From assembly GCF_901001165.1 (NCBI RefSeq), contig NW_021822619.1, forward strand, positions 277,055 to 341,054: 64,000 nucleotides of DNA, in the 5' to 3' direction. Position numbers and translations under genes: made by a program. The stretch's first letter is position 1. Each line of letters begins with the position of its first letter. Under the pieces are notes generated by a model, which was given only the letters and a program-made list of their open reading frames with translations, searched no databases and had not been told where the DNA came from. The stretch comes from Salmo trutta. Taxonomy: Eukaryota; Chordata; Actinopteri; Salmoniformes; Salmonidae. Positions 24,273 to 33,921 of the stretch are shown one piece after another.

Positions 24273-24400
24273 GTTCCTCAATCAACAACTATTCAGCATT
24301 GAGGCAAAGCCAAGGCCACACATCTTACCACTTTACACAGACAGAACTCAATCGCACCTCTTTTCAAAATCTTCAGTTGAGATGATGAAATACATTGAGT

Positions 24401-24622
24401 CCAGTGGTTTTCAAACCGTTCCTCGGGGGGACTCCCCCCGCTCCTCGGGGGGACCCCCGAGAAGTTTCACAATGTTGGTGTAACCCTAAACTAACTCACC
24501 TGATCCACCAATCAAGGCTTTGATGATTAGCTGACAAGTTAAATCAAGTGTGCTGGCTGTGAAATAGTTCAAATCCATGGAACGGCTGTGGGTCCCAGAG
24601 GAGAGGTTTGAGAAGTCTACTG
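24401..24622. mobile_element. hAT-like non-autonomous DNA transposon (MITE)
   Basis: Termini CAGTGGTTTTCAAACC and GGTTTGAGAAGTCTACTG are imperfect inverted repeats. Flanks CATTGAGT (24393-24400) and CATTCAGT (24623-24630) match 7 of 8, as an 8-bp hAT target duplication would. No transposase. An internal G/C hairpin lies at 24421-24460. Confidence 0.75.
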
Positions 24623-24674
24623 CATTCAGTCAACTCAAGTCACGTCTTCCTGCGCTCATGTACACAGTGATAAC

Positions 24675-25083
24675 CTGATAACCTTCAGGCTCTGATCAGT
24701 CCCTACACCCAAACAAGGGCACTGTGTTCATCCACCTCTGGCCTGCTGGCCCCCCTACCTTTGAGGAAGCACAGTTCCCGCTCAGCCCAGTCAAAACTGT
24801 TCGCTGCTCTGGCACCCCAATGGTGGAACAAGCTCCCTCACGACGCCAGGACAGCGGAGTCAATCACCACCTTCCGGAGACACCTGAAACCCCACCTCTT
24901 TAAGGAATACCTGGGATAGGATAAAGTAATCCTTCTAACCCCCCCCCCCTTAAAAGATTTAGATGCACTATTGTAAAGTGGTTGTTCCACTGGATATCAT
25001 AAGGTGAATGCACCAATTTGTAAGTCGCTCTGGATAAGAGCGTCTGCTAAATGACTTAAATGTAAATGTGAATGATAACATCC
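24675..25083 (+). mobile_element. L2 / RSg-1-type LINE 3' end with HpaI-SINE-like tail
   Basis: 24780-24918 encodes the C-terminal RT end SALSAQ-type sequence, clear in APQWWNKLPHDARTAESITT then FRRHLKPHLFKEYLG. It ends in GTAAGTCGCTCTGGATAAGA and CGTCTGCTAAATGACTTAAA, the tail shared with HpaI-type SINEs. Flanks at 24650-24674 and 25084-25108 match 23 of 25, a likely target-site duplication. Confidence 0.85.
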
Positions 25084-25624
25084 CTGCGCTCACGTACACA
25101 GTGAAAACATCAACACAAAGGAAGTAGCTTGTGGTGAACAGTTCTTCTGGTGAGAATCTAGCCTCAACCACAGAACCTCCTAGCCTGGTACCAGTCTGTT
25201 TGTGTTAACATTCCTGTTCCACGTTGGTTTTGACATAAATTCATTGAAATGACGTTGAAACAACGTGATTCATTAAGTGTGTTGCCCTGTAGGACAACAC
25301 TTCAGTTATGAACAGCATGTGAAAGTCTGTCAGCAACACAGTTATTCTTCTCTCCATGGCATCTAAACACACATTAACTTCAGGGGGGGGGGGGGGGGGG
25401 GGGCGGAGCCCTAGAGTGGATCCAAGGGTCCTGATTGGTTTGAAAAGGCGGGTGATTAACAGGCCCGAAGGCCAATCAGATTGAGAGGTCCAATTCCACT
25501 ACTTCGCTACTCGTTGTCATGCCAAACATATGACTTGGAGTGGGGCTGGATTTCAGGCTAAGAATCTGAAACTAAGTTGCTGCATTGAAGTCTGATCCAC
25601 TCAACTCTACACATCTCTAGAGAG
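25084..25624. other. Unique sequence with a poly-G run (25383-25403)
   Basis: A run of about 21 G is followed by CGGAGCC. No gene recognised. Confidence 0.5.
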
Positions 25625-25850
25625 AGAAGCTGCTGTGCTACTAAGGTACTGCATCTCAGCGCTACAGACACCGTGGTTCGAATCCAGGCTGTATCACACC
25701 CGGCCGTGATTGAGAGTCCCATAGGGTGGGCGCACAATTGTCCCAGCGTCGTCCGGGTTTGGCCGGTGTAGACCGTCATTGTAAATAATAATTTGTTCTT
25801 AACTGACTTTCCTCGTTAAATAAAGGTAAAATAAAATAAAAATGTAAAAA
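25625..25850 (+). mobile_element. tRNA-derived SINE
   Basis: Pol III B box GGTTCGAATCC at 25675-25685, a degenerate A-box region upstream, then GGCTGTATCACACCCGGCCG, the body CCCAGCGTCGTCCGGGTTTG, and the tail TTAAATAAAGGTAAAATAAA. Salmonid SINE layout. The A-box side is damaged. Confidence 0.85.
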
Positions 25851-26279
25851 AAAAGGTTAAATAATTGTTAAAAATAAGTAAATGGTTACAGATAATGATT
25901 GTTGGAACTGAGTGCAGATGCTCTCTCCATTTGGATAATTATTTTACACCTCGTCTGTTCAGCTCCTCCAGTATTCTCATTACCCCATTAACGACTGCCC
26001 TTTAACGCTCTGGCCTAACAACTACAGCCTTCTGTAGACATCTTCAGGAGTCCTTCACGCTTATAACAGGTTATGAAGCATGTCGCCTGCAAGGTTCAGT
26101 AACGTGTCACCTTGTCTTTTTCTCTTCGCCACATGATGTGATCCTGAATGAAACTAGTACCTATATTAAATAATACATACGTGAATTTGAGCCGATCTAT
26201 GTTTTGCTCTATCTTTTGACCAGTGCTGTGAAAGATGAATCCTCCTTTTCTCATTGGCTGTGTCCTAAACGGCACCCTA
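25851..26279. other. Unique / degenerate sequence
   Basis: No gene. The right part probably belongs to the LINE that follows. Confidence 0.4.
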
Positions 26280-27715
26280 TTTTTGACATAGAAATAGATC
26301 ATGCAGACGACCCAGTTCTGTATTCCTGTACCACCTCGGTGCAGGAGGCCGTTCGTGAACTTCAGCATGACTCTGATTCAGTTCAGAAATCATTTACAGA
26401 TCTTAAAAGATTAAAGTAAAACCAAGCCCACGTTGTTCTCTAGGTCACGACATGTTGACCCTGAGGACCTGTATATTTGCGCTATAAATGGAGCCCAGAT
26501 TGAGCTCGTTTCTCAATATCAGTACCTGGGTGTCTGGATGTAACGGTCGTCGTGTATAGTAGACCAAGGCTCAGCGGGTTGAGTGCTCATCTTAACTTTT
26601 ATTTGAACACGTAACAAAACATGAAAACAAACAACCGCACAGTATTGCAGGCTACACACAGCTATGCAACAACAACTTCCCACAAAACACAAGTGGGGAA
26701 AAAAAGGCTACCTAAGTATGACTCCCAATCAGCAACAACGATGTACAGCTGTTCCTGATTGAGAGCCATACCAGGCCAACAAAGAAATACACAACATAGA
26801 AAATCATAGAAATACAAAACATAGAACAATACCCAAAAACCCCGGAACACATAAAACAAACACCCCTCTTACATAAGGACATATCCCAACAAACCCCGAA
26901 GCACTCTAAACAAATGTCCCCTGCCACGTCCTGACCAAACTACAATAACAAATAACCCCTTTACTGGTCAGGACGTGACACTGGATTGATGACAAGTTGT
27001 CCTTCGTAACGCCTATAGAAAATCTGACTAAGAAGCTAAGATCCAAGATATTTATTTTGATATAAAAAAAACTTATGCTTCAGTATTGAAAATAGGAGAA
27101 AGATTGTTCAAACAACGCTTCTCCCTGTTTTGGATTTTGGTGATATTGTTTACATGCACGCGGCACAACCTGGACGCCGTCTACCACTCAGCAATACGTT
27201 TTATCACAGGGGACAACTTTAGGACTCATCATTGTAGTCTGTATAACAATGTGGGATGGACCTCTCTGTCTGTAAGAAGAGAGCTACATTCTCTTTGATT
27301 TATTGACAAAGCAACCTGACAGAAACTCCCTCTCTATGTAACATCATTAATTCAGATAATAATCACAAGTTACCAAACCCGTTCACAGGAATGAATAACA
27401 CTAGAGATCCATTCAAATCTGCGTTGTGTTTTTGTACCCCTAATTTGTGGAACAATCTGCAGAGTTCACCGCAGTTAGATGTGCTGGTGCCACTCAGGCA
27501 GTTTAAATGATTGATTAAGGACCTCTATGTAGTTGAATGTGATTGCTTTTATTAAATATGGTTATTGTGTTATTGTGTACTGAATTATATTGTTTTATTT
27601 ATCATTCCGTTTTTTTAACTGTAATGTATACATGGCTCTCTTGTAACATAGATGTTTTAATCTCAGTGTGACTCCCTGTTTAAATAAAGGTTAAATATAT
27701 ATATATATACACAAT
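26280..27715 (+). mobile_element. Non-LTR retrotransposon, RT 3' half, degenerate and interrupted
   Basis: HADDPVLYSCTTSVQEAVRE preserves the RT active-site region with H in place of Y/F. LYICAINGAQIELVSQYQYL precedes a solo-LTR insertion at 26539; after it come LDAVYHSAIRFITGDNFRTH and LWNNLQSSPQLDVLVPLRQF. The tail GTGACTCCCTGTTTAAATAA is followed by a TA run. Several frameshifts and stops. Confidence 0.85.
26539..26980 (-). mobile_element. Solo LTR (about 442 bp) inserted in the LINE
   Basis: On the minus strand it begins TGTCACGTCC and ends CGACCGTTACA, so it has TG...CA termini. It is flanked by CTGGA on both sides (26534-26538 and 26981-26985), and removal restores the LINE reading VW-DD. 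An AATAAA lies near the 3' end on that strand (TTCAAATAAAAG). No internal retroelement genes remain. Confidence 0.78.
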
Positions 27716-28299
27716 ATGACAGTGTTTTTGACCAGAGCTCTAAACGGCCCTCTACAGTTTACCCGTCTGAATCCCAGAGCTGATAGGGTTAATCTGACAG
27801 GAGGAAGCTGGACTCAGCAACATGCAGTACAGTTTATTATCAGCAGGTGGCAGTACAGTATATAAGGTGATCTATGATCAGAGTTGATCCTCAGTTGAGT
27901 TGAAGTGTCTGTCAGTGGCAGCCAGAGTGTGAATTATACCATGACATTCAGGGGAGCCTCTACTGGGTACATGTACTTTCCTCAATACAAAATGTTATGG
28001 GTCTATAAGTAAAGACATGTCATTTAACAGTAAAAATATTTTACATTTTAATGTGGCATGAGCACAACCAGTCATGATGTTTTCATCTTTTTGTCAAACC
28101 AACTAGTCCACCTGCGACGCTCGTTCATCCACTCCAAAATAATTCCAGCATCCAAACCAGTGCATCGTGCAGAAAGACAGCGGCTGAATCGCGTGTCATA
28201 CACTTTTTGGCCAGATAGCATCAGATACATTGGCTACAAATACTTAGACAGAGGGGCGCTGTTTCGCTTGCTCGGATGCTCTCTCCGGTGAGATTTTTT
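27716..28299. other. Unique sequence, no gene recognised
   Basis: A 77-codon ORF (28058-28291) has no motif I recognise and may be part of an old repeat. Confidence 0.4.
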
Positions 28300-28830
28300 A
28301 AAATGTTTTATTTATTTCACCTTTATTTAACCAGGTAGGCAAGTTGAGAACAAGTTCTCATTTACAATTGCGACCTGGCCAAGATAAAGCAAAGCAGTTC
28401 GACAACAACAGAGTTACACATGGAGTAAAACAAATATACAGTCATTAATACAGTAGAAAAATAAGTCTATGTACAATGTAAGCAAATGAGGTGAGATAAG
28501 GGAGGTAAAGGCAAAAAAAAAGTCCATGGTGGCAAAGTAAATACAATATAGCAAGTAAAAACACTGGAATGGTAGATTTGTAGTAGAAGAAAGTGCAAAG
28601 TAGAAAAGAGTTAATGGGGTGCAAAGGAGCAAAATAAAATAAATAAATAAATACAGTAGGGGAAGAGGTAGTTGTTTGGGCTAAATTATAGATGGGCTAT
28701 GTACAGGTGCAGTGATCTGGGAGCTGCTCTGACAGCTGGTGCTTAAAGCTAGTGAGGGAGATAAGTGTTTCCAGTTTCAGAGATTTTTGTAGTTCGTTCC
28801 AGTCATTGGCAGCAGAGAACTGGAATTGAT
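28300..28830 (-). mobile_element. LINE 3' end, minus orientation
   Basis: On the minus strand: FSAANDWNELQKSLKLETLI at the RT C-terminus, then a long 3' UTR ending CCTGGTTAAATAAAGGTGAA. I recognise the family from salmonid genomes. Confidence 0.8.
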
Positions 28831-29378
28831 GCGATTGATGCGTCTCTGTGAAATTATCAATTTTTAGACACCTCCCCCAAAGTTTGACTTTTATTGCGAG
28901 TTGTACATGAGTCTCAATAGGCTCATAATATGATTATAAATAATAAGTACAGGATTTCTACAGATAAAATGCTTTATGTTATCTACAGTTCTCTATTGGA
29001 CATGAAGAGCAGGAAGGAGGGGAGATGAGAATAGAGGAGAGAAGGGTTTACCTGTGAGGCTGTACCTGGGTAAAGGCGAAAGTCTGTAGATTTCTCTTCG
29101 GTAAAGAATGTTGTATAGATTTGTCTGTACGTACTTGTGTATATAGGAAGGAGAAAGGAAGGAGAAAGGAGAAACAGCAAGAAGAGAGGGAGAAGAGATG
29201 GAGAGCTGAGGTTGGATGAGACCATGACTCCTCCATCGAGGGGTTTGAGAGAAGACAAGTTAAAGAGAATCACACTGTATTTATCTCACAATATAAGAGC
29301 AAATGGGTAGTTGTACTATCTCATTTCAAGAGCAACGTATTTGTTTATTAAACAGTGTTTGTTGTTAAATATAGTCTA
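28831..29378. other. Unique sequence, no gene recognised
   Basis: Contains GAAGGAGAAAGGA-type purine repeats near 29150-29175. No motif in the short minus-strand ORFs. Confidence 0.4.
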
Positions 29379-29748
29379 TTAAAGCTACAATACGTAACTT
29401 TTTAGGGCGATCCGACCAAATTCACATAGAAATGTGAGTTATAGATCTGTCATTCTCATTGAAAACAGGTGTAAGCAGCAGTAGATCTGTTCTATGTGTG
29501 CTATTTCTATGCTTCCAGTGTTTAAGTTTAGTTTTTGCGTCTTACTTTAGGTTTTGTACACTAGATTCAAACAGCTGAAAATTAAATATTTTGGGATATG
29601 GAAATATATATTTCACATCGGTTTAGATGGTACAATGATACTCTACACAATGACTGCTTGTTTTGTCACATGAACTGAAATTAGGCAAACTATTAGAATT
29701 TTAGCAAGCAGGAAATGGTGGAACAATTTCAGCATATTGCACGTTTAA
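29379..29748. mobile_element. TTAA-flanked non-autonomous DNA transposon (MITE)
   Basis: TTAA at both ends; termini TTAAAGCTACAATACG and (inverted) TTAAACGTGCAATATG are similar. Length 370 bp, no coding capacity. Fits piggyBac/Kolobok-like elements. Confidence 0.7.
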
Positions 29749-30218
29749 CTTGAATTAAGAAACCTATTGTGAAAAAGGCCCCCCCCCAAACAAATGCCCA
29801 TGTTGACTGATAATGTTGTAGGCTTCATGTATTTGAATTAATATACTACCTGCCTGATCAACTGTCATCCAGGAGAAAGGTTTTATCAGAGCAGGGCTTC
29901 AAAATCATCAGTAACATAGAAGAAAAAAATCAATGATTCAAAAAGCTCTATAAATGCCATAAATCCAGCTCAGGTCTACACAATATGTGCAGGGTAACAT
30001 CCCTGAATGTGTGGTAGAGTTAACCAGTCCTAACCCAGATAATATTACTATAGCAACAACATGTTACGGGGCAGAGAGAAAAAATGTGCAGTTTTATAGC
30101 TAATCTCACGCTATTTTACACATTTTGCCATGAGGCTGAGAGAAAACTTTGCAGTTTTAAAGCTAATTTCCTGTATACATTTAAAAATAATAATTTTCAT
30201 GGTTTATGACGTGTTTGT
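29749..30218. other. Unique AT-rich sequence
   Basis: No gene recognised. Confidence 0.4.
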
Positions 30219-30800
30219 TACAGGTCCCAGGATTGAGACCAGGGAAATAGATAATACTGTATGCACCCGATGTCACAGGAAGGCCAAAAAGATCATCAAG
30301 GACAACAACCACCCGAGCCACTGCCTGTTCACCCCGCTACCATCCAGAAGGCGAGGTCAGTACAGGCGCATCAAAGCTGGGACCGAGAGACTGAAAAACA
30401 GCTTCTATCTCAAGGCCATCAGACTGTTAAACAGCCATCACTAGCACATTAAAGGCTGCTGCCTACATAGAGACTCAAATCACTGGCCACTTTAATAAAT
30501 GGATCACTAGTCGCTTTAATAATGTCTACATATCTTGCATTACTCATCTCATATGTATATACTGTATTCTATACTATTCTACTGTATCTCAGTCTATGCA
30601 GCTCTGGCATTACTCGTCCTAATATTTATATATTCTTAATTCTAATCCTTTACTTAGATGTGTGTGTATTGGGTATATGTTGTGTAATCTGTTAGATATT
30701 ACTGCACTGTCGGAGCTAGAAACACAACCATTCCACTACATCCGGAATAACATCTGCTAATCACATGTATGTGACCAATAGCATTTGATTTGATTTGATG
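30219..30800 (+). mobile_element. LINE 3' end with TTTGAT tail
   Basis: The RT C-terminal segment reads CHRKAKKIIKDNNHPSHCLF and FYLKAIRLLNSHH before a stop. The 3' UTR ends GTGACCAATAGCATTTGATT with a TTTGAT tail. The same tail occurs inverted at 53523-53606. Confidence 0.82.
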
Positions 30801-31217
30801 TTTCCTGTAAAACAGGAGAAATGATGAGACAACAGGAAGTTGTTTAGTTTCAGGAAAAGTTTTCTCATTAGAATTTAATAAACGTGGTTTTTTTTTTCTT
30901 CCAAAAAGTGTCAAGGGTGAATTATCTGGTTCATTATAATTTCTTTGGTAGAAAAAATATATAATTTCACAGTTGTCATTATGATTAGAAAACATATCTA
31001 CATTGAAAAATATCCTTTGTTCAGTCTCTTTAACAGTACATATAGTTATTGCTATTCAATGAATTATTATCTGTACCAAATATAAAGGCTTTTCACTTCC
31101 AAACAGTGCAGGAGGTATCTAGCATGTTAAACCATCTAACTGTATGTGTCCAACACATGTCAACAGATTACCCACTTTAGTAGCGGAAACATAAATGTTA
31201 CCCAATGTTTTACTTAA
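30801..31217. other. Unique AT-rich sequence
   Basis: Nothing recognised. Confidence 0.4.
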
Positions 31218-32508
31218 AAAAAAAAAAATCACCTTTATTTAACTAGGCAAGTCAGTTAAGAACAAATTCTTATTTACAATGACAGCCCTACCAAAAGGCA
31301 AAAAGGCATCCTGTGGGGACAGGGGGCCTGGGATTTAAAAAATTTAAAATAAATACAATATAAATTTAGGACAAAACACACGTCACAACAAGAGAGACAA
31401 CACAACACTACATAGAGAGACTTAAGACAACAACACAGCAAAGCAGCAACACATGACAACACAGCATGGTAGCAACACAACATGACAACACAGCATGGTA
31501 GCAACAAACCATGACAACAACATTGTAGCAACACAACATGGTAGCAACACAAAACATGGTCCGAACATTATTGGGCACCGACAACAGCACAAAGGGCAAG
31601 AAGGTAGAGACAACAATACATCACACAAAGCAGCCACAACTGTCAGTAAGAGTGTCCATGATTGTGTCTTTGAATGAAGAGATTGAGATAAAACTGTCCA
31701 GTTTGAGTGTTTGTTGCAGCTTGTTCCAGTCGCTAGCTGCAGTGAACTGAAATGAGGAGCGACCCAGGGATGTGTGTGCTTTGGGGACCTTTAACAGAAT
31801 GTGACTGTCAGAACAGCTGTTGTATGTGGAGGATGAGGGCTGCAGTAGATATCTCAGATATGGGGGGAGTGAGGCCTAAGAGGGTTTTATAAATAAGCAT
31901 CAACCAGTGGGTCTTGCGAAGGTATACAGAGATGACCAGTTCACAGAGGAGTATAGAGTGCAGTGATATGTCCTATAAGGAGCATTGGTGGCAAATCTGA
32001 CGGCTGAATGGTAAAGAACATCTAGCCGCTCGAGAGCACCCTCACCTGTCGATCTATAAATTACGTCTCCGTAATCTAGCATGGGTAGGATGGTCATCTG
32101 AATCAGGGTTAGTTTGGCAGCTGGGGTGAAAGAGGAGCGATTACGATCAAGGAAACCAAGATTTAACTTTAGCCTGCAGCTATACTATGTGCTGGGAGAA
32201 GGACAGTGTACCGTCTAGCCAAGTACTTGTATGAGGTGACTACCTCAAACTCTAAACCCTCAGAGGTAGTAATCACACCTGTGGGGAGAGGGGCATTCTT
32301 CTTACCAAACCATATGATCTTTGTTTTGGAGTTGTTCAGAACAAGGTTAAGGGCAGAGAAAGCTTATTGGACACTAAGAAAGCTTTGTTGTAGAGCATTT
32401 AACACAAAATCTCCGGGGAAGGGCCAGCAGAGTATAAGACTGTATCATCGGCATATAAATGGATGAGAGAGCTTCCTACTGCCTGAGCTATGTTGTTGAT
32501 GTAAATGG
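31218..32508 (-). mobile_element. LINE 3' part, minus orientation (RT C-terminus)
   Basis: On the minus strand: MTILPMLDYGDVIYRSTGEG, LDVLYHSAVRFATNAPYRTY and a 3' region ending in TTAAATAAAGGTGATTT. It shares the LD-x-x-YHSA-x-RF motif with the plus-strand LINE at 26280-27715, so the two families are related. It is truncated where the promoter inverted repeat begins. Confidence 0.85.
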
Positions 32509-32510
32509 AG

Positions 32511-32816
32511 ATTTATGGTATAATTGATTGGTCTCAAACAGCTCCGATCTTCCAGCTAAAAAAAGTTTAATGTTTGGAGATAAACCAGAATGTCTCCTTT
32601 ATAGACCAAGAAGGTCTTTAACCTGGTGACGTCGCGCCCCGTGGGCAAGGTTAGGCCATCCTTGTTCCTGGCTGGTTGCCTGGGCGTCATGGAAGAACAC
32701 CGACCGATTACAGTAAAGAGCCTAGAAGAATCAAGTTGCCCAATATTTTTCTCTGACTGTTGCCGCAAGTCCACGGCCTCACTGTGTCGGAGCGTTTGTT
32801 TGTGTCGTTTTGAAAT
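32511..32816 (-). repeat. Left arm of inverted repeat: inverted copy of the gadl1 promoter segment
   Basis: Reverse complement of 33580-33885 at about 95% identity over 306 bp by eye; the end nearer the centre (32780-32816) is more diverged. The TATA-like motif is therefore present on the minus strand at 32598-32603. The outer edge abuts the end of a LINE fragment at about 32508. The arms are separated by 763 bp of non-repeated sequence. Confidence 0.9.
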
Positions 32817-33579
32817 GCTACACAATCGCTGCTCAAAATGTTGTCTGGCTAATACTGGGGGCCTCAAAGAAAAACAATGGGCCAGGGTTTTAGAAATGCC
32901 GAGGTCGATTTCTGATCCCAGACTGCCCCTGGTTACAATCATAAAGGTAAGCAGCAAGCCATTGAGTCTGTAGTACTTTTTATCAGCCACTAGAGATCTC
33001 CCTAGATCCGATCCTCAGCATGACACTACTACTAGTTGCACTTATGAACAGATCTAGTATCAGCCTACTTAGCTCGGGGTTAAATGCCACTGACCTTCAG
33101 TGAAGTGTACAGATGCGCATTGAGCGTGGGAAATGCGCTCTACAAATTCAATATAATAATACGTATTATTATTATTGCGTCATAGCTAACTGTATCCAGT
33201 CACGGAAATGTTTTCTTAAAAAACAAACAAACAAACAAAATAACCTAACGGAAATGACTAATGGCAGGTCTACCTACATAATACGCGATGTTACCAACAA
33301 GGTTGTTGTCAAACGTCTTACTCATGGAGAAATACAAACCTGCAACAGATGCCAACTCTTGTTATATGCAAGATGATGAGTCACTTCTCTTTTACGTTTA
33401 TGTCTTTAGGAAAAATACTGAATTCTCAAATTCTGTATTGGAAATATATTGCCCTAATAAAATAGCATAAATGTTTCAACTGTTCTACAGTGTAACATAT
33501 AGGTATGAATGTGAACAAGAGAGCAGGTATCCTCCCTCACTCCCCAGTCATCAGAGCTCTCCACTTTCCTCCTCTCTCC
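32817..33579. other. Spacer between the inverted-repeat arms
   Basis: No gene recognised. AT-rich, apparently single-copy within the window. It contains short ORFs without recognisable motifs. Confidence 0.5.
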
Positions 33580-33885
33580 ATTTCAGCACGACACAAACAA
33601 ACTCTCCGACGCCGTGTGACCGTAGACTTGCGGAAACGTGCGGAGAAAAATATTGGGCAACTTGATTCTTCTTGACTCTTTACTGTAATCGGTCGGTGTT
33701 CTTCCATGACGCCCAGGCAACCAGCCAGGAACAAGGATGGCCTAACCTTGCCCACGGGGCGCGACGTCACCATGTTAAAGACATTCTTGGTCTATAAAGG
33801 AGACATTCTGGTTTATCTCCAAACATTAAACTTTTTTTAGCTGGAAGATCGGAGCTGTTTGAGACCAATCAATTATACCATAAAT
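33580..33885 (+). promoter_or_regulatory. gadl1: gadl1 putative core promoter / 5' UTR = right arm of a 306-bp inverted repeat
   Basis: This stretch ends 5 bp before the candidate gadl1 ATG. It contains TATAAA at 33793-33798 and a CRE-like GACGTCA at 33763-33769 in a GC-rich setting (ACGGGGCGCGACGTCACC). The whole segment is repeated in reverse complement at 32511-32816. Promoter function is inferred from motif and position only. Confidence 0.5.
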
Positions 33886-33890
33886 GAACA

Positions 33891-33921
33891 ATGGCGCCGA
33901 CGAATGAAAGACAAATGAACG
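33891..33921 (+). CDS. gadl1: gadl1 coding exon 1 (candidate start exon)
   Basis: ATG at 33891 reads MAPTNERQMN plus one base, then donor G|GTATGT. The phase-1 end matches the phase needed by exon 2, giving Asp11 across the junction. Its length and mildly similar residues (ERQ against DRQ in human GADL1) fit the family. A TATA-like motif lies about 95 bp upstream. An ATG at 33884 just before it is in another frame and hits a stop at once. A second possible start exon lies at 34217-34262. Confidence 0.6.

Noticed and set aside
28058..28291. 77-codon plus-strand ORF, possibly transposase-like
   Set aside because: No recognisable catalytic motif or terminal repeats.
32556..32990. 144-codon minus-strand ORF crossing the left inverted-repeat arm
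   Set aside because: No recognisable domain; it is only the inverted promoter segment plus spacer read through.
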